The notes under the pieces are model-generated. The model saw nothing but the letters and a program-made list of their open reading frames with translations. It was not told the DNA's origin and made no database searches. Positions 11,960-22,379 of a stretch of 58,309 bases of DNA are shown here, in pieces (the stretch's first letter is position 1; each line of letters opens with the position of its first letter). The position numbers were made by a program, and so were the translations under genes. Source of the stretch: Reticulitermes lucifugus (Eukaryota; Arthropoda; Insecta; Blattodea; Rhinotermitidae); NCBI GenBank assembly GCA_026260175.1, contig JAKCWW010002367.1:1-58309 (forward strand), given 5' to 3'.

Positions 11960-14900
11960 CTTATTATCCTTATTACTAACTGCAAGAAGCTAACAAGTAC
12001 GGCGTTGGGGTCTGCTCGAAAGGCATAAGTTGAAATGCGGGGACTCACAGCATAATGACGTCATAAGCCTGCTTTTTCTCCTTCTGAGGAAGAAAAGTTG
12101 GCTAAAAAATGGGAATTTGTGGAGCCTGATTCGTTTTTATTTGTACACAGTGTTGATAAACAGGTGCAACCAACACATGGTCATACGACTCTCACGCGCC
12201 AGATGTTTCGAAAATACCAAATGGGAAAAAAAAATCCAGAAATAAAGTCGTTACGGACGAAGGGGCTGCTGGCATGACTACGATCATTCCTCGGCCTGAA
12301 GCTAGAGATACGGAAACAATAAATGGTGAAAATTCTTCTTGAGGAGTTGAACCAGTCAAGATGTCTGTTTTTTAAAACATCCAGCTAACGAGCTCGAAAG
12401 AACATTTATCAACGCAAGAACCCCCCAAGTGTTCGCTAACACTGGCTCGTGAACCGGCACCTATATCAGAAGAAGCCGGGAAAATTCCCTCCAATTAAAT
12501 TACGTGCACAGTATTATCAGAGTTTTTACACAAAATAAATTTACGCCACAAAAATTAATTTTCTGGTATTAATAACAAGAGAACAGCACGTACAACTACA
12601 ACTGTCACTGATCACGTTTTGCTGGTACACAGCCAAATTCTAGAAACAGAACCACAGCCTCAATACCATTAACACAGCTGTCCTTTATTGTATACGATCC
12701 TGAATAGGTTCAATCCTCGAAGACAGGCCTACATAAAATACTCAAAATTAATATCGAAACTTCAATTTAAATTGTGAATGCAATGCTGTGATTTTCGGTA
12801 ACTGACTGCGAGTAAAAGAAGGGCACAGGAGATGTAAGAGTACTAATCCTGAAGCTAATGTCGTCCTGGTGTCGGGAAGAGTCTTTTTTCTTCTGCCTGA
12901 CGACTTACGTAAGCTGTGAAAACTATGCCGTAACTTAGCTTCGCGCACCTAGCTTACAGGAGCTGCCATGCCTAAACGTCATTCAAGCACTTTATTTCGG
13001 CCACAACGCTGGAAATATCGCTCACAAGGCTCCTTACTATCCGCCTACTTTCCTCACATAGGTTCCGACTGTCTACATTCATGCTTCCTTAAACAGAAAA
13101 TTATTCACCAACAGAAATAACTTATGTAAGATACTAAATTGTTAAAGATGGAGATGCAGTGTAGTTTTGTAAATTGGTACCAACATTTCGGGGTAACCTG
13201 CAACTTCCATCTTCAGGGTATCTAGAAGTGTATATTTAAAAACTGTAGTTGGCAGATAAAATACGAAATTGTTATTTACAACTGGACAAGTTTAATCTGC
13301 AACTCATAACGGTTTCTGTAGTTTACACTTCAGCTTCATGCTAAAGCATCTGCCTGACGATGGAGGCAGCATGCTCGTCTGATACATCGGCAAGGCGTCA
13401 CATTCCAGACCAAGAGCAACGTTCATAGGCACTGCCATCAAAAACTCAAATATAACTAAAGCTGAGTCAACGCAACTACCCACACATATTTTCTCACCCG
13501 TCTGCCTAACAGCTACCTCTTCTAACTCCAAGCGCTGCTACAGTCTACAAATGCTAGCGTAACCATACGTCCAACACAAGAAAATAGGACTTTCTCACTT
13601 ACTGACCATAAAAAAGAGGGCGTATAAACGAAACTGGATGTTTAAACAAGGGACATACAATAAACAGTCACAATTTTCTTTAAAATGGCGTTGTCATTTC
13701 GAAGAAAATGAAATTAAAAACAAAGTTGTTCAAATTTGTATACAATATACATATAGTGTATAATCTGCCGTCAGTTCTCTAGTCATCTTTCTTCTCTTTA
13801 CCTCAATTTAGATCGGACTTTGTTTAGTAGTTGTAAATTGCTCTTCAGGAAGGTACGGAAATCTATACAAGAAATTCCTTTGAAATTGTACTGTAGGAAT
13901 AAAAGCCCTATGAACGACTCAGCATTCAACATGTTACTGTTCTGTGTCCACTGGGTTTGCTACATTGAGAACTCGCTCTACGTTGCACTATGAGAACTGG
14001 CAAACAACTGTAAAATATTCAACAATTCGGAACGGCACTCTACCTTTTTTTGAGTTTTCAAAATATCTGGTCCACTTCTGATGTGCTAGAAAATGGTTGG
14101 CCCTCCATTACTTATCTGGAATTGGACATAAGGTATTACGTCCTCGGTGGCTAACTGTGAAACACGTGAAATAATAGAAATCTTCCACAGGTTTCGTCCA
14201 ATTGTCCAAATATTCTACACACGTCCCGTACACACAGTTCGTTCAGCCCAGAATTTGTCACACTCTTCATCTAGTCCGTCTGTATGTTTCTCTGCTAGTA
14301 GTTCTTACCAATCACCAGCTCGCAGAAGGTGCAATACCAGTGACACTACCAGTCAGCAACGCCGGTACTCAACAGAAAGTACTCTGCACTGCAGATGGCA
14401 CAAATCTGCACCCAACTCCAAAGGGCTGACTGCACCTTGAGGCAGCAACAAGAGACAGCCACAGAAGCCATCCACAACCATCTTATCTGCTCTATTACAA
14501 TAATTTCATTCCCAAAACAAACCACCCACAAAATGCGATTATTTGTCCCTGCACACCCCAACAGCCGGAACTCTCGCATCACTCATGGAATGTCTGAGTG
14601 CAAGGTCAAACTATCCTTTCTTTCATTCTAACCTACTTAAGAAACAAAACCTACAAGATTTTTCTTAAAGTCGTATACATCTATCAAGGCAGTAATCCGA
14701 CATTTTCATATAAAACTAACCTCTCTAGAGATCACTCTTGTCCTTCAACGGTAGGGCGCGGATCTCGTGAACGTCAAACGACAGCCACACGCTCCTCACC
14801 TGGTGGCCCATTAACCACAATCGCCTGTTTCTAGTAATTCTGATACCGTGCCAGAAGTTACATGCAGTTGCACCCTTACAGACCTCGGAAAGATCGAAGC

Positions 14901-15670
14901 ACTTCCACTAGCTTTCATCTTAACCTACACGACAGAAAAGCTGACCTTGTATGTAAGTAGAACTCTATGAACATAAGACTCGAAGCATTCTACGCCTGAA
15001 TATTATGGGCCTGAGTAGTCGGCTTCACGTTCTTGAAAACACGTAAAAAGACATGCGCAACGAGGGCTTTTAGAACACGGGATTCCAGTACGAGGGCGCC
15101 CAAAGACAATGTGGCGTTTAACTCTCTTCGAAACCAATAAACGTCTCAACAAACTGCTCAGTTATAAAACAATTTTAATATATAATGCAGGCTACATTCC
15201 CTGCATATTTTGCCACATCTTTCCACTTCCCTCATGAGAACCTGAACATTAAATAAGCGTTAGTACTTCAGTGTCATCTGTCTTCATGACCTACATTACG
15301 GACAGAAAAACAAAACTGAAAGTGCTGCAGAAAAAAATGACAAAGAGAATATTTCAACGTAAAGAGAGATAAGTAACAAAGAAGAAAACAATTTAGAAAC
15401 TTGTACATTTCAACTAGTAGATGTCCAAAATGTAAGGAAACGTATTAAACATGGGGGAAAGCAAACACTATTGAAAGGTTTGATTAGGAAATCTCAAGGA
15501 AGCCTGGCTGATATGGGAGTATAACACGAAGTAGTTCTACAGAAACGAGTTCCGAATAGTGCGTGCCTACGACAAGCAAGATAACGGCGACCTGTGCTTA
15601 ATTAAATATAATGGCAGGAATAACATACAGGGGTGTGGATATGTATCTCCAGTCTTTCTTAATCATAGGG
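11960..15670. other. No supported gene
   Basis: Only the small repeat at 13140-13260 was identified. ORFs around 14147-14834 overlap in several frames and show no protein motif. Confidence 0.55.
13140..13260 (-). repeat. Dispersed repeat with CTGAAGA...GAAA motif
   Basis: The minus strand has CTGAAGA (13216-13210) and CCCCGAAATG (from 13193), with poor pairing between them. It is flanked by TTGGTACCAA. Confidence 0.4.
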
Positions 15671-15674
15671 ACTA

Positions 15675-15890
15675 CACGGTGCCGAGTGGCTAGCTGCATG
15701 CCCCGGTCGCTTTACCCCTGATGGTACAGCCTCGGGTACCCAGCGGACAGGGGGCTCGGTGGGCCCCAGAGCCGGCGCAGTGGCGAAGAGAAAAATCACC
15801 TCTACCGCAAGGAATCGAAGCCGGAATCTCCAGCCACGCAGTACGTATCCAAGTCACCAAACAAACTAAGTTGCCCAATCCATAATTAAT
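15675..15890 (-). mobile_element. SINE, family-1-like
   Basis: Shares the body GCCCCGGTCGCTTTACCCC, GGGCTCGGTGGGCCCCAGAG, and on the minus strand a degenerate tRNA-like head at the right end with B box near 15812-15826 (GGCTTCGATTCC). Confidence 0.65.
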
Positions 15891-15894
15891 GTGC

Positions 15895-17285
15895 CTGAAC
15901 GATACTGGAAGCAAGAACTACCAAACTATGGAACGTTATGTGATTTTCAATGTCATCGTGAGGCTAACAGTATGATCTGCTTCCCCGATGACAGAAAGGG
16001 AGAAACCGGAACAAAAAACCACAAATCTTGCCTGTCTACACATACGTTGCCACATCTGGTAACATGGCAACACTTCGCCTCCAACAACCATGAGGCTACT
16101 TCATGCAACACAGGAAGAGTGGCAGTGTATAATGATGTTACAGGGGGGAGGTAGAGAGTCTGAGTCTATCATCTGCCCCAGATTAAACGTTATTAACCGC
16201 TGCACTCTTGTCTCCCTGGGAATCTGAGGACCGAGGGCTGTCAGGAAGACATCTCTTGCTAGCTCAGTAGTTTATAATACCACCAACCGCCAGCCATTTT
16301 ACGTAATTATTGCTTGCATTTAACACGCATATACGCATGCTAAACTCAGCGGCAAGGTCCTATCACACCATTCGCATGTTGTCTCCCAAAGTACGTTAAG
16401 AACTTCGATTAACCCTTTAAAGCCTAGTGTACCACCAGGTTTAATACTAAAAGCTGTGCATGTTGTCCACATAACGCACTCGCGTGTTCCGTATGGCCTT
16501 AACAATAAACTACTATTATTGCCACACACAGAAATCGCTGACTGGTCTTCATAAAGGTTACAACCTGTTTTCTCTGTGAGGCATGAACTGAACATTTATG
16601 GACAATGTACATTAATTTCAGTCTTCAGTGGCCGTGCCATGGCTCAGGTGGATAGTCGCCTGAGAGATTTGTGGTTGAGAATGGGGCACTGAGACAGGTT
16701 TCTCTGCGAGTACATAAGTTTTCCTTGTCAAAACCATCAGTTCACCAATGCTCCACAAACATCTTCGCCTTAATACCATTCTTACCAAAAGGGCAAGCGG
16801 CAGAAGCGTGGGAACCTTCGAACAAAAAAATGCTGTTTCGGATTTCGGGAAACGATGGACAGAAAAGTATTTTCACATCGTTTTCTGTTTAGCCTTCAAA
16901 GGGCTGTGAGGTTGTGACGCTCAAAGTTTCGAGGTAAGTTTCATTTATTTCATTACCTGTCCTACTATACTCCTACCTTATGTACACGCAGGAGTGCATA
17001 AATTTTCCAGAAATCTTGGAGTCAACTCAAAATTCTAGGCGCCACAAGGGTGACATGAATTAAGTTCCGTAGTGAGCATCCACAAATAGGCCCATTAGGT
17101 GCCACCGTAAAAGAATTAGTGGCCACGGCAACCGATTGTCCAGGATCTGTGCACCCCTGGATAAAGGACATAACAAGCTCTGCTAAATTACATAAGACAG
17201 GCAATGTGCGTATAACGTAACACCGTAGCGCGTTCGCATATTGTTTACACCTCCTCAGCTAGCCTAATAAATTAATGCCACTTAT
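15895..17285. other. No supported gene
   Basis: Contains one possible piggyBac-like end (TTAACCCTTTAAAGCC at 16409) without a partner and a tRNA-like head at 16635. Confidence 0.5.
16635..16690 (+). repeat. SINE-like tRNA head fragment
   Basis: GTGCCATGGCTCAGGTGGAT followed by AGTCGCCTGAGAGATTTGTG resembles an A-box-bearing tRNA head; no B box is clear. Confidence 0.35.
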
Positions 17286-17289
17286 GGCG

Positions 17290-17700
17290 ATTTAATGTCG
17301 CCGGCAACAATGAAACGTACTCACGTCTTCATGTAAAGCGTCCGACATTTTTGCCCGATTTTAACCAAATCTGGGGTTTCTACACGCATTTTCATAAAAA
17401 TTCCTGATATCACGGAAATCCATCCAATGGGAGCCGTGCTGATACATGCGGACAGACGGGCTAACAACTTGATACCATTTCACTCGAAGAGGGCGCCTTT
17501 GTGCCAATTTAGTTTCGCCAGCAACAATAAGACTAACGTCTTCATGCTAAGTGTCCACTATTTCTGCCCGATTTGAACCAAACTTGGGTTTTGTCGACAG
17601 ATTTTCATAAAAGTCCAGTAGGAACCGCGCTGATAAATGCGGACGACAGACGGACATGAGCAGCTTTTCGCGAATATGCGAAAGCGTCTAAAAAGATGTC
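17290..17700. repeat. Unclassified repeat, two tandem copies
   Basis: Two copies, starting near 17300 and 17500, share ACGTCTTCATG..AAG.GTCC, TTTTGCCCGATTTTAACCAA, GATTTTCATAAAA and TGATA.ATGCGGAC.GACGG. Further copies lie at 18700-18935 and 21180-21345. Confidence 0.7.
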
Positions 17701-18700
17701 ACTATACAAAAGAGTGTACACGACATCAAATCCTTTCCGCCTCCTCCTCCCCCCCCCCCNCCCAACCAACAAATACAGCAACTTATTTACCTCATGACTG
17801 TTGCAACTTTAGTCTCACGCACTCACTCATTCACTCTCTCACACACACATCTCTCCCCCTATACATAACATCGCTTGAGTCACACCCTCCGTGTGAGTCA
17901 CATCCTGGTTGCATGGTTATCGTTGTTCTCGTGTTCTCTGTGAGGTACGCGCTTAAGCATAATCAACAGTTGAGTACCAAGCATGGTTGCCATGGCTAAT
18001 GGTTGTGTCCTCTGCGAGCCGCGGCATACGAGTACATCCTTAGTGCGTCATATCCCGGTTACCATGGTTACCACTGTTGCTATTTCCTCTGTAAGGTACG
18101 TGCTGAGGCAAAAGACACAGTTGAGTATCCAGCATGTAAGACAGCAAAACCAGATGGCAGAACTCGAAACAGGTGAGATTAAAACTTAGTTTGCTCTGAG
18201 AATGAAACAAGAACCGAACGAGGCAGTGGGCAAACACGTAAATATATCAGTACGTCATATGACGGGTTACCGGGGATGCTGTCTGTGAGGTACGCACTAA
18301 TGAAGAAGGAAAAGTTGAGCATCGATCGTGGTATCTATGATTCCCGGACGTGACTCAAGAAGGACGAAGGAAAGCGACATACGTTGCTACGATACAAAAC
18401 AAGCCAGGCAACGTACGTATAATGGAACAATGAGACGCGTTCGCGTAACCACTGTAGCCGTGGAAAAGCAATAAGTATTAAACATTCCGAGTGTGTGTCT
18501 GTAGTCTTACTTATCCATCACACAAAGTGCTTGCGCCACATTATATTGCCATCTGTGGCCTGTCTGGTTCTACCACACTTTCCCACATTATCTCATAAAA
18601 GGCACGACTTTCGGAGAAAGGTTGTTGAACATAAAATGTGTTTTCATTTTCCCTACAACTTTTGTCTGAAGCTTTTCTCATTATAAGAAGAATTAAGCGA
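17700..18700. other. No supported gene; low-complexity start
   Basis: Poly-C with an N (17750-17763) and a CACTCACTCATTCACTCTC stretch. The segments 17885-17960, 17985-18100 and 18245-18300 share GAGTNCATCCTGGTTGCNATG-like text and TCTGTGAGGTACG.GCT, suggesting three diverged copies of a repeat about 130-240 bp apart. Confidence 0.5.
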
Positions 18701-18935
18701 GATAGGTCTTCATGCAAAGTAACCGTTATTCTTGTCAGATTTTAATGAGACTTGCATTTTCTCGACAGATTTTCGAAAAATTCTCAAACATCAAATTTCA
18801 TGAAAATCCGTCCAGTGGGAGCCGAGTTGTCCCATGTGGGAGGGCGGACGGGCAGGCAGGCGGAAAGACATGACGAAGCGAACAGTCGCTTTTCGCAATT
18901 TTGCGAAGGCGCCTAAAAAGTCACCATGATAAGTA
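18700..18935. repeat. Unclassified repeat copy upstream of LINE
   Basis: Shares TCTTCATGCAAAGTAACCGT, CAGATTTTAATGAGACTTG, CATGAAAATCCGTCCAGTGG, GGGAGCCGAG and GACATGACGAAGCGAACAG with the copies at 17290-17700 and 21180-21345. Confidence 0.7.
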
Positions 18936-18941
18936 GATCCT

Positions 18942-20092
18942 GTGACCAAGGCATGCGGATGGAGGAACGACCTCCGGATATGGAGGGTAGCTGCGAATAC
19001 ATTGAATAAACAGTCGCGGACAGCCGATAAGGGGTGGTCCTCCAGCTTAGGGGTTGGACGAGGTGTTAACAACTCCTCACCGGAAAAAAATTACCATGTT
19101 ACGAAACATTGCACAAGGCCTCAGACCTGGACTGATTCTTTGGTACAACCTAAGCAACGGAAAAGGGATATGAGATTTGGCACTAGGAAAGTGAGGAGCC
19201 TGTATAGGTCAGGGTCACTTATGACAGTGGCCAGGGAGTTAGCGAGGTATAAATTAGATTTAATGGGTGTACAGGAGGTTAGGTGGGACAATGGAGGTAC
19301 TGTAAGGCAAGGGGATTATACTTTTTCTATGGAAAAGGAAATGAAAGTCATCAATTGTGAACAGGTTTTCTTGTACACCAGAGAATAGTATCAGCTATTA
19401 AGAGAGTAGAGTTTGTTAGTGATAGGATGCCATATATAGCGCTGAGAGGTCGCTGGTGTAATATCACTGTTCCGAATGTGCATGCACCAACTGAGCAGAA
19501 AAGTGATGACTCAAAGAACAGTTTCTATGAGGAATTAGAACAGGTTTTCGATCATTTTCCTAAGTACCATATGAAAATTCTGTTAGGTGATTTTAATGCA
19601 AAATTGTGAAGGGAGGATACTTTCAAATTGACGATCGGGAATGGGAGTGTACATCAGGATATTAATGATAATGGTGTTAGAGTAGTAAACTTTGTCACAT
19701 CAAAAGATCTAGTTGTTAAGAGCACGATGTTCACGCACCGAAACATTCATAAATACACCTGGACCTCTCCTGATGGGAAGACTCATAATCAGATCGTTCA
19801 CGTATTGATAGACAGTAGATGGCATTCAAGTATACTCGATGTGCGATCTTTCAGGAGAGCTAACTGTGATACTGATCACTGTCTGGTGGTTACGAAAGTT
19901 AGGGAAAGACTAGCGGAAAGTAATCAAGCAGGACAGAAGTTTGATGCGGAGAGATTTAATCTCGAGAAGCTAAGTGAACTAGAGGTTAGGAAACAGTATC
20001 AGATAAGGATCTCAAAAAGGTTTTGCAGCTTTGGAGAACTTAATGTTTATGAGGATATAAATAGGGCTTGGGAAAACATTAAAGAGAGTTGA
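18942..20092 (+). mobile_element. LINE 5' half: AP endonuclease domain (CFDP2-like)
   Basis: Three overlapping frames read an exonuclease/endonuclease/phosphatase domain: RFGTRKVRSLYRSGSLMTVA, LDLMGVQEVRWDNGG, SDRMPYIALRGRWCNITVPN, KILLGDFNAKL, YTWTSPDGKTHNQI.HVLID, CDTDHCLVV. Non-LTR retrotransposons often annotated 'craniofacial development protein 2-like' in insects have this pattern. The Asp normally in QIDHVLID is Val here, and there are frameshifts near 19370 and a stop near 19607, so it is dead. No reverse-transcriptase domain follows; at 20093 the sequence changes to another repeat. Confidence 0.85.
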
Positions 20093-20275
20093 TTAATTCA
20101 CACCAACAAATGCACCAAACCAAGTTTTGTCATTGATTTCTTTATTAAAAGATTACCCCAATACGCATTTCGGCACTTTTACATTGCCATCATCAGGGGG
20201 ATCGTTGGAGTTTTTACGTAGACCAATGTTCTTGAGTTACATCAGTACAGTTGGGGTTGTGTATGGTAATATTAT
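20093..20275 (-). repeat. Dispersed repeat with CTGATGA...GAAA motif
   Basis: It abuts the broken LINE. The minus strand reads CTGATGATGGCAATG, then AGTGCCGAAATGCG; GGCA can pair with UGCC. Blocks at 20196-20190 and 20171-20168. Confidence 0.5.
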
Positions 20276-20870
20276 GTAAATGTAAATGTAATTTCACTGA
20301 CGCCCATAAAAAGTATGGCCTTCCATGCGATAATTTCCACAAAAATCACAAGCTTAACAGCAGTATGTGCTGATCCCCTAGTCCGAATTTCACTAAAATC
20401 GGACAAGGGGAGTGGAAAGTGCGGATAGAAATTCATTTACGCTCCGACAGAATGGCTTTCACTGGGCCAATTTTCTCAAAACTCACAACCACGTAACAAA
20501 ATTTGTGGCCATCTCCTGTGCCGAGTTTTATCCAAACTCGGCGAAGAATGTAGAAAACAGGGAAAAGTTTCATTTACACCCTTACTTATAGTATGTTTCG
20601 CTGCACCGATTTTCACAAAACTCGCAGTACTCACTCAACAGCATTATGTGGAGCAGGCAATATAGAAAGTATGGGCAGAAATTCACTAACGCCCCAATGA
20701 TTGTCAGTGGGTCACTGTTCACGAAATGCACGCTTGCTTGACGGCTTCCTGTGAAGAACTCCTATAACGAATTTCATGAAAATCCACACACCGCTTAATT
20801 TGTGATACTAGGTCACACACACACGGACGGATGGAAGGAGGGACGTCGTCTTCACCTGTGTCATTCCTTC
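20275..20870. repeat. Unclassified repeat, second copy of 6176-6760
   Basis: The same module order as 6176-6760: AATGTAATTTCACTGACGCC, ACTGGGCCAATTTTC..AAACTC, CATCTCCTGTGCC.A.TTTTATCC, TTTCGCTGCACCGATTTTCA, CATGAAAATCCA and a GGACGGATGG end. Confidence 0.7.
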
Positions 20871-21179
20871 TTAACTTCGTAAAGAACTGCTAATAACTAA
20901 CGAGTTAATAAGCCATCATGAACCAAGAACAAAACAGGCAACGTACGTATAACGTAACATTGTGGCGTGTTCGCGTAACCTTTATTGTCATGAAAATGCA
21001 ACAATACGTTCCCTTTGTATTGTTGCTGACCTACATGTAGCTGTAACAATATAAACGTGTTTAGTTTGTTTGTTTTTTTAGTTTTGTTTAGTTTTGTCAC
21101 GGAAATGCAACAGTGGGTTCCCTTTGCACTGTTCTCGAGCTACAGAATATTTCGTACTGCTGTCAACAATATAAATGTA

Positions 21180-21350
21180 CTTAGGTCTCGTACGATTTTA
21201 ACCAAATTTTGAGTTTCTCCACAGATTTTCGTAAAGTCCCCAATATCAAACTTCACGTGCTGTTACATTCGGACAGACAGACGGACCGACATGACGAAGC
21301 TAATAGGCGTTTTTCGCGACTGACGCAAAGAGGCCTGAAATGATGGAGGG
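21180..21350. repeat. Unclassified repeat copy
   Basis: ATTTTAACCAAATTTTGAGT, CCACAGATTTTCGTAAAG and CGGACCGACATGACGAAGC match the family at 17290 and 18700. Confidence 0.65.
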
Positions 21351-21551
21351 AGGAAGTGGGGTGGCGCGCGCATGAATATTATAGACGCCCGTCATATGAC
21401 GGGTACGTGGCTAGTGTGCGTGGGGAGACACAGTATTTTTCGCTGAATATGTAACATGAGACTTATCTGAAAGATTTTCCGACGCCGTTCATATACGCTT
21501 ATGCAACGACAAATAATTCATACGTCTGTGTAGACAGCCGGGATAGTTCAG

Positions 21552-21745
21552 TTAACTCTTTAAAGACGAAAATTAACCTGAATTATATTTAGAGGCTCAG
21601 TTCGTACCGCCCAGCAAATACACTCCGTCTCGGTTATAAAAACCAACCTTCTGAGATCCATAAATACACTCTGCGTGCGGAATGCAGAATTTTTGAATAC
21701 CAATCCTGGAGGTGCATAAGTAATGAGTGGAACTTAAAAGGTTAA
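21552..21745. mobile_element. piggyBac-type MITE with TTAA borders
   Basis: Starts TTAA-CTCTTTAAAGACG and ends CTTAAAAGG-TTAA; 194 bp with borders and imperfect inverted ends. It resembles the ends at 16409 (TTAACCCTTTAAAGCC), 33800 and 40232-40253. Confidence 0.5.
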
Positions 21746-22111
21746 TATAGCGACTAGGTTACAGGATGCACGATCGAGTTTCATTACAGGCATGGACAAC
21801 GATCGTCCTCTTCGCTGTCACGACCAGACCGGCTCCGCAGCCCATTCAGCATCCAATCCAATGAATACCGGGGGCTCTTCCAACGAGGTAGAGCTACCGG
21901 GACCTCCATTCACCGTATAGGTTAAGACGTTCCCAGCTGAACTTCCCTCCCTCATACGCCTTCATGCATGTTGTTTAAGTCAAGCATCACAAACAACTTT
22001 ACTTGAGCCCAACTGACCTCAATGTAGTGTAATACAGGTACGCTTGATTACCTTGGGCAACAGAGGGTCCATATTTATCAAAGTGAAAACTATTTGGAGT
22101 AAAAGCTGTCG

Positions 22112-22378
22112 GAGGGAAAAAGGTAAAGTTCACCCTACACCTGCCATGAAGGCACAGAGGGGGAATAGAGGTATAGCTCCACTCTTTAACCTCGGCGCTA
22201 GATGGGGTGGATAGTTAACGCCACGCCGCGGCCGCTTTACTACCCCCCCCCCGAGGCAGGGTGGGTCCTACGGCCGGTCTGGACGGGTGCGGAAAATGTC
22301 GCCCCACCAGAATTCGATCCCCGGACCGTCCAGCCCGTAGCGAGTCGCTATACCAACTACGCTATCCCGGCCCAAGGA
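22112..22378 (-). mobile_element. tRNA-derived SINE, family 1
   Basis: The minus strand starts with a tRNA-like head GGGATAGCGTAGTTGG (A box) and GGGGATCGAATTC (B box near 22309-22325), followed by the family body and an ACCTTTACC-rich 3' tail. CpG sites are well preserved (CTCGGCGCTAG, AACGCCACGCCG). Related copies lie at 11700, 15670, 33010, 39030, 46090 and 49050. Confidence 0.8.
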
Positions 22379-22379
22379 A

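Noticed and set aside
16409-16620. piggyBac-type MITE starting TTAACCCTTTAAAGCC
   Set aside because: No matching right end or second TTAA border was found.
22300-22378. tRNA gene
   Set aside because: A and B boxes are present but the sequence cannot form a full cloverleaf and continues into a SINE body.
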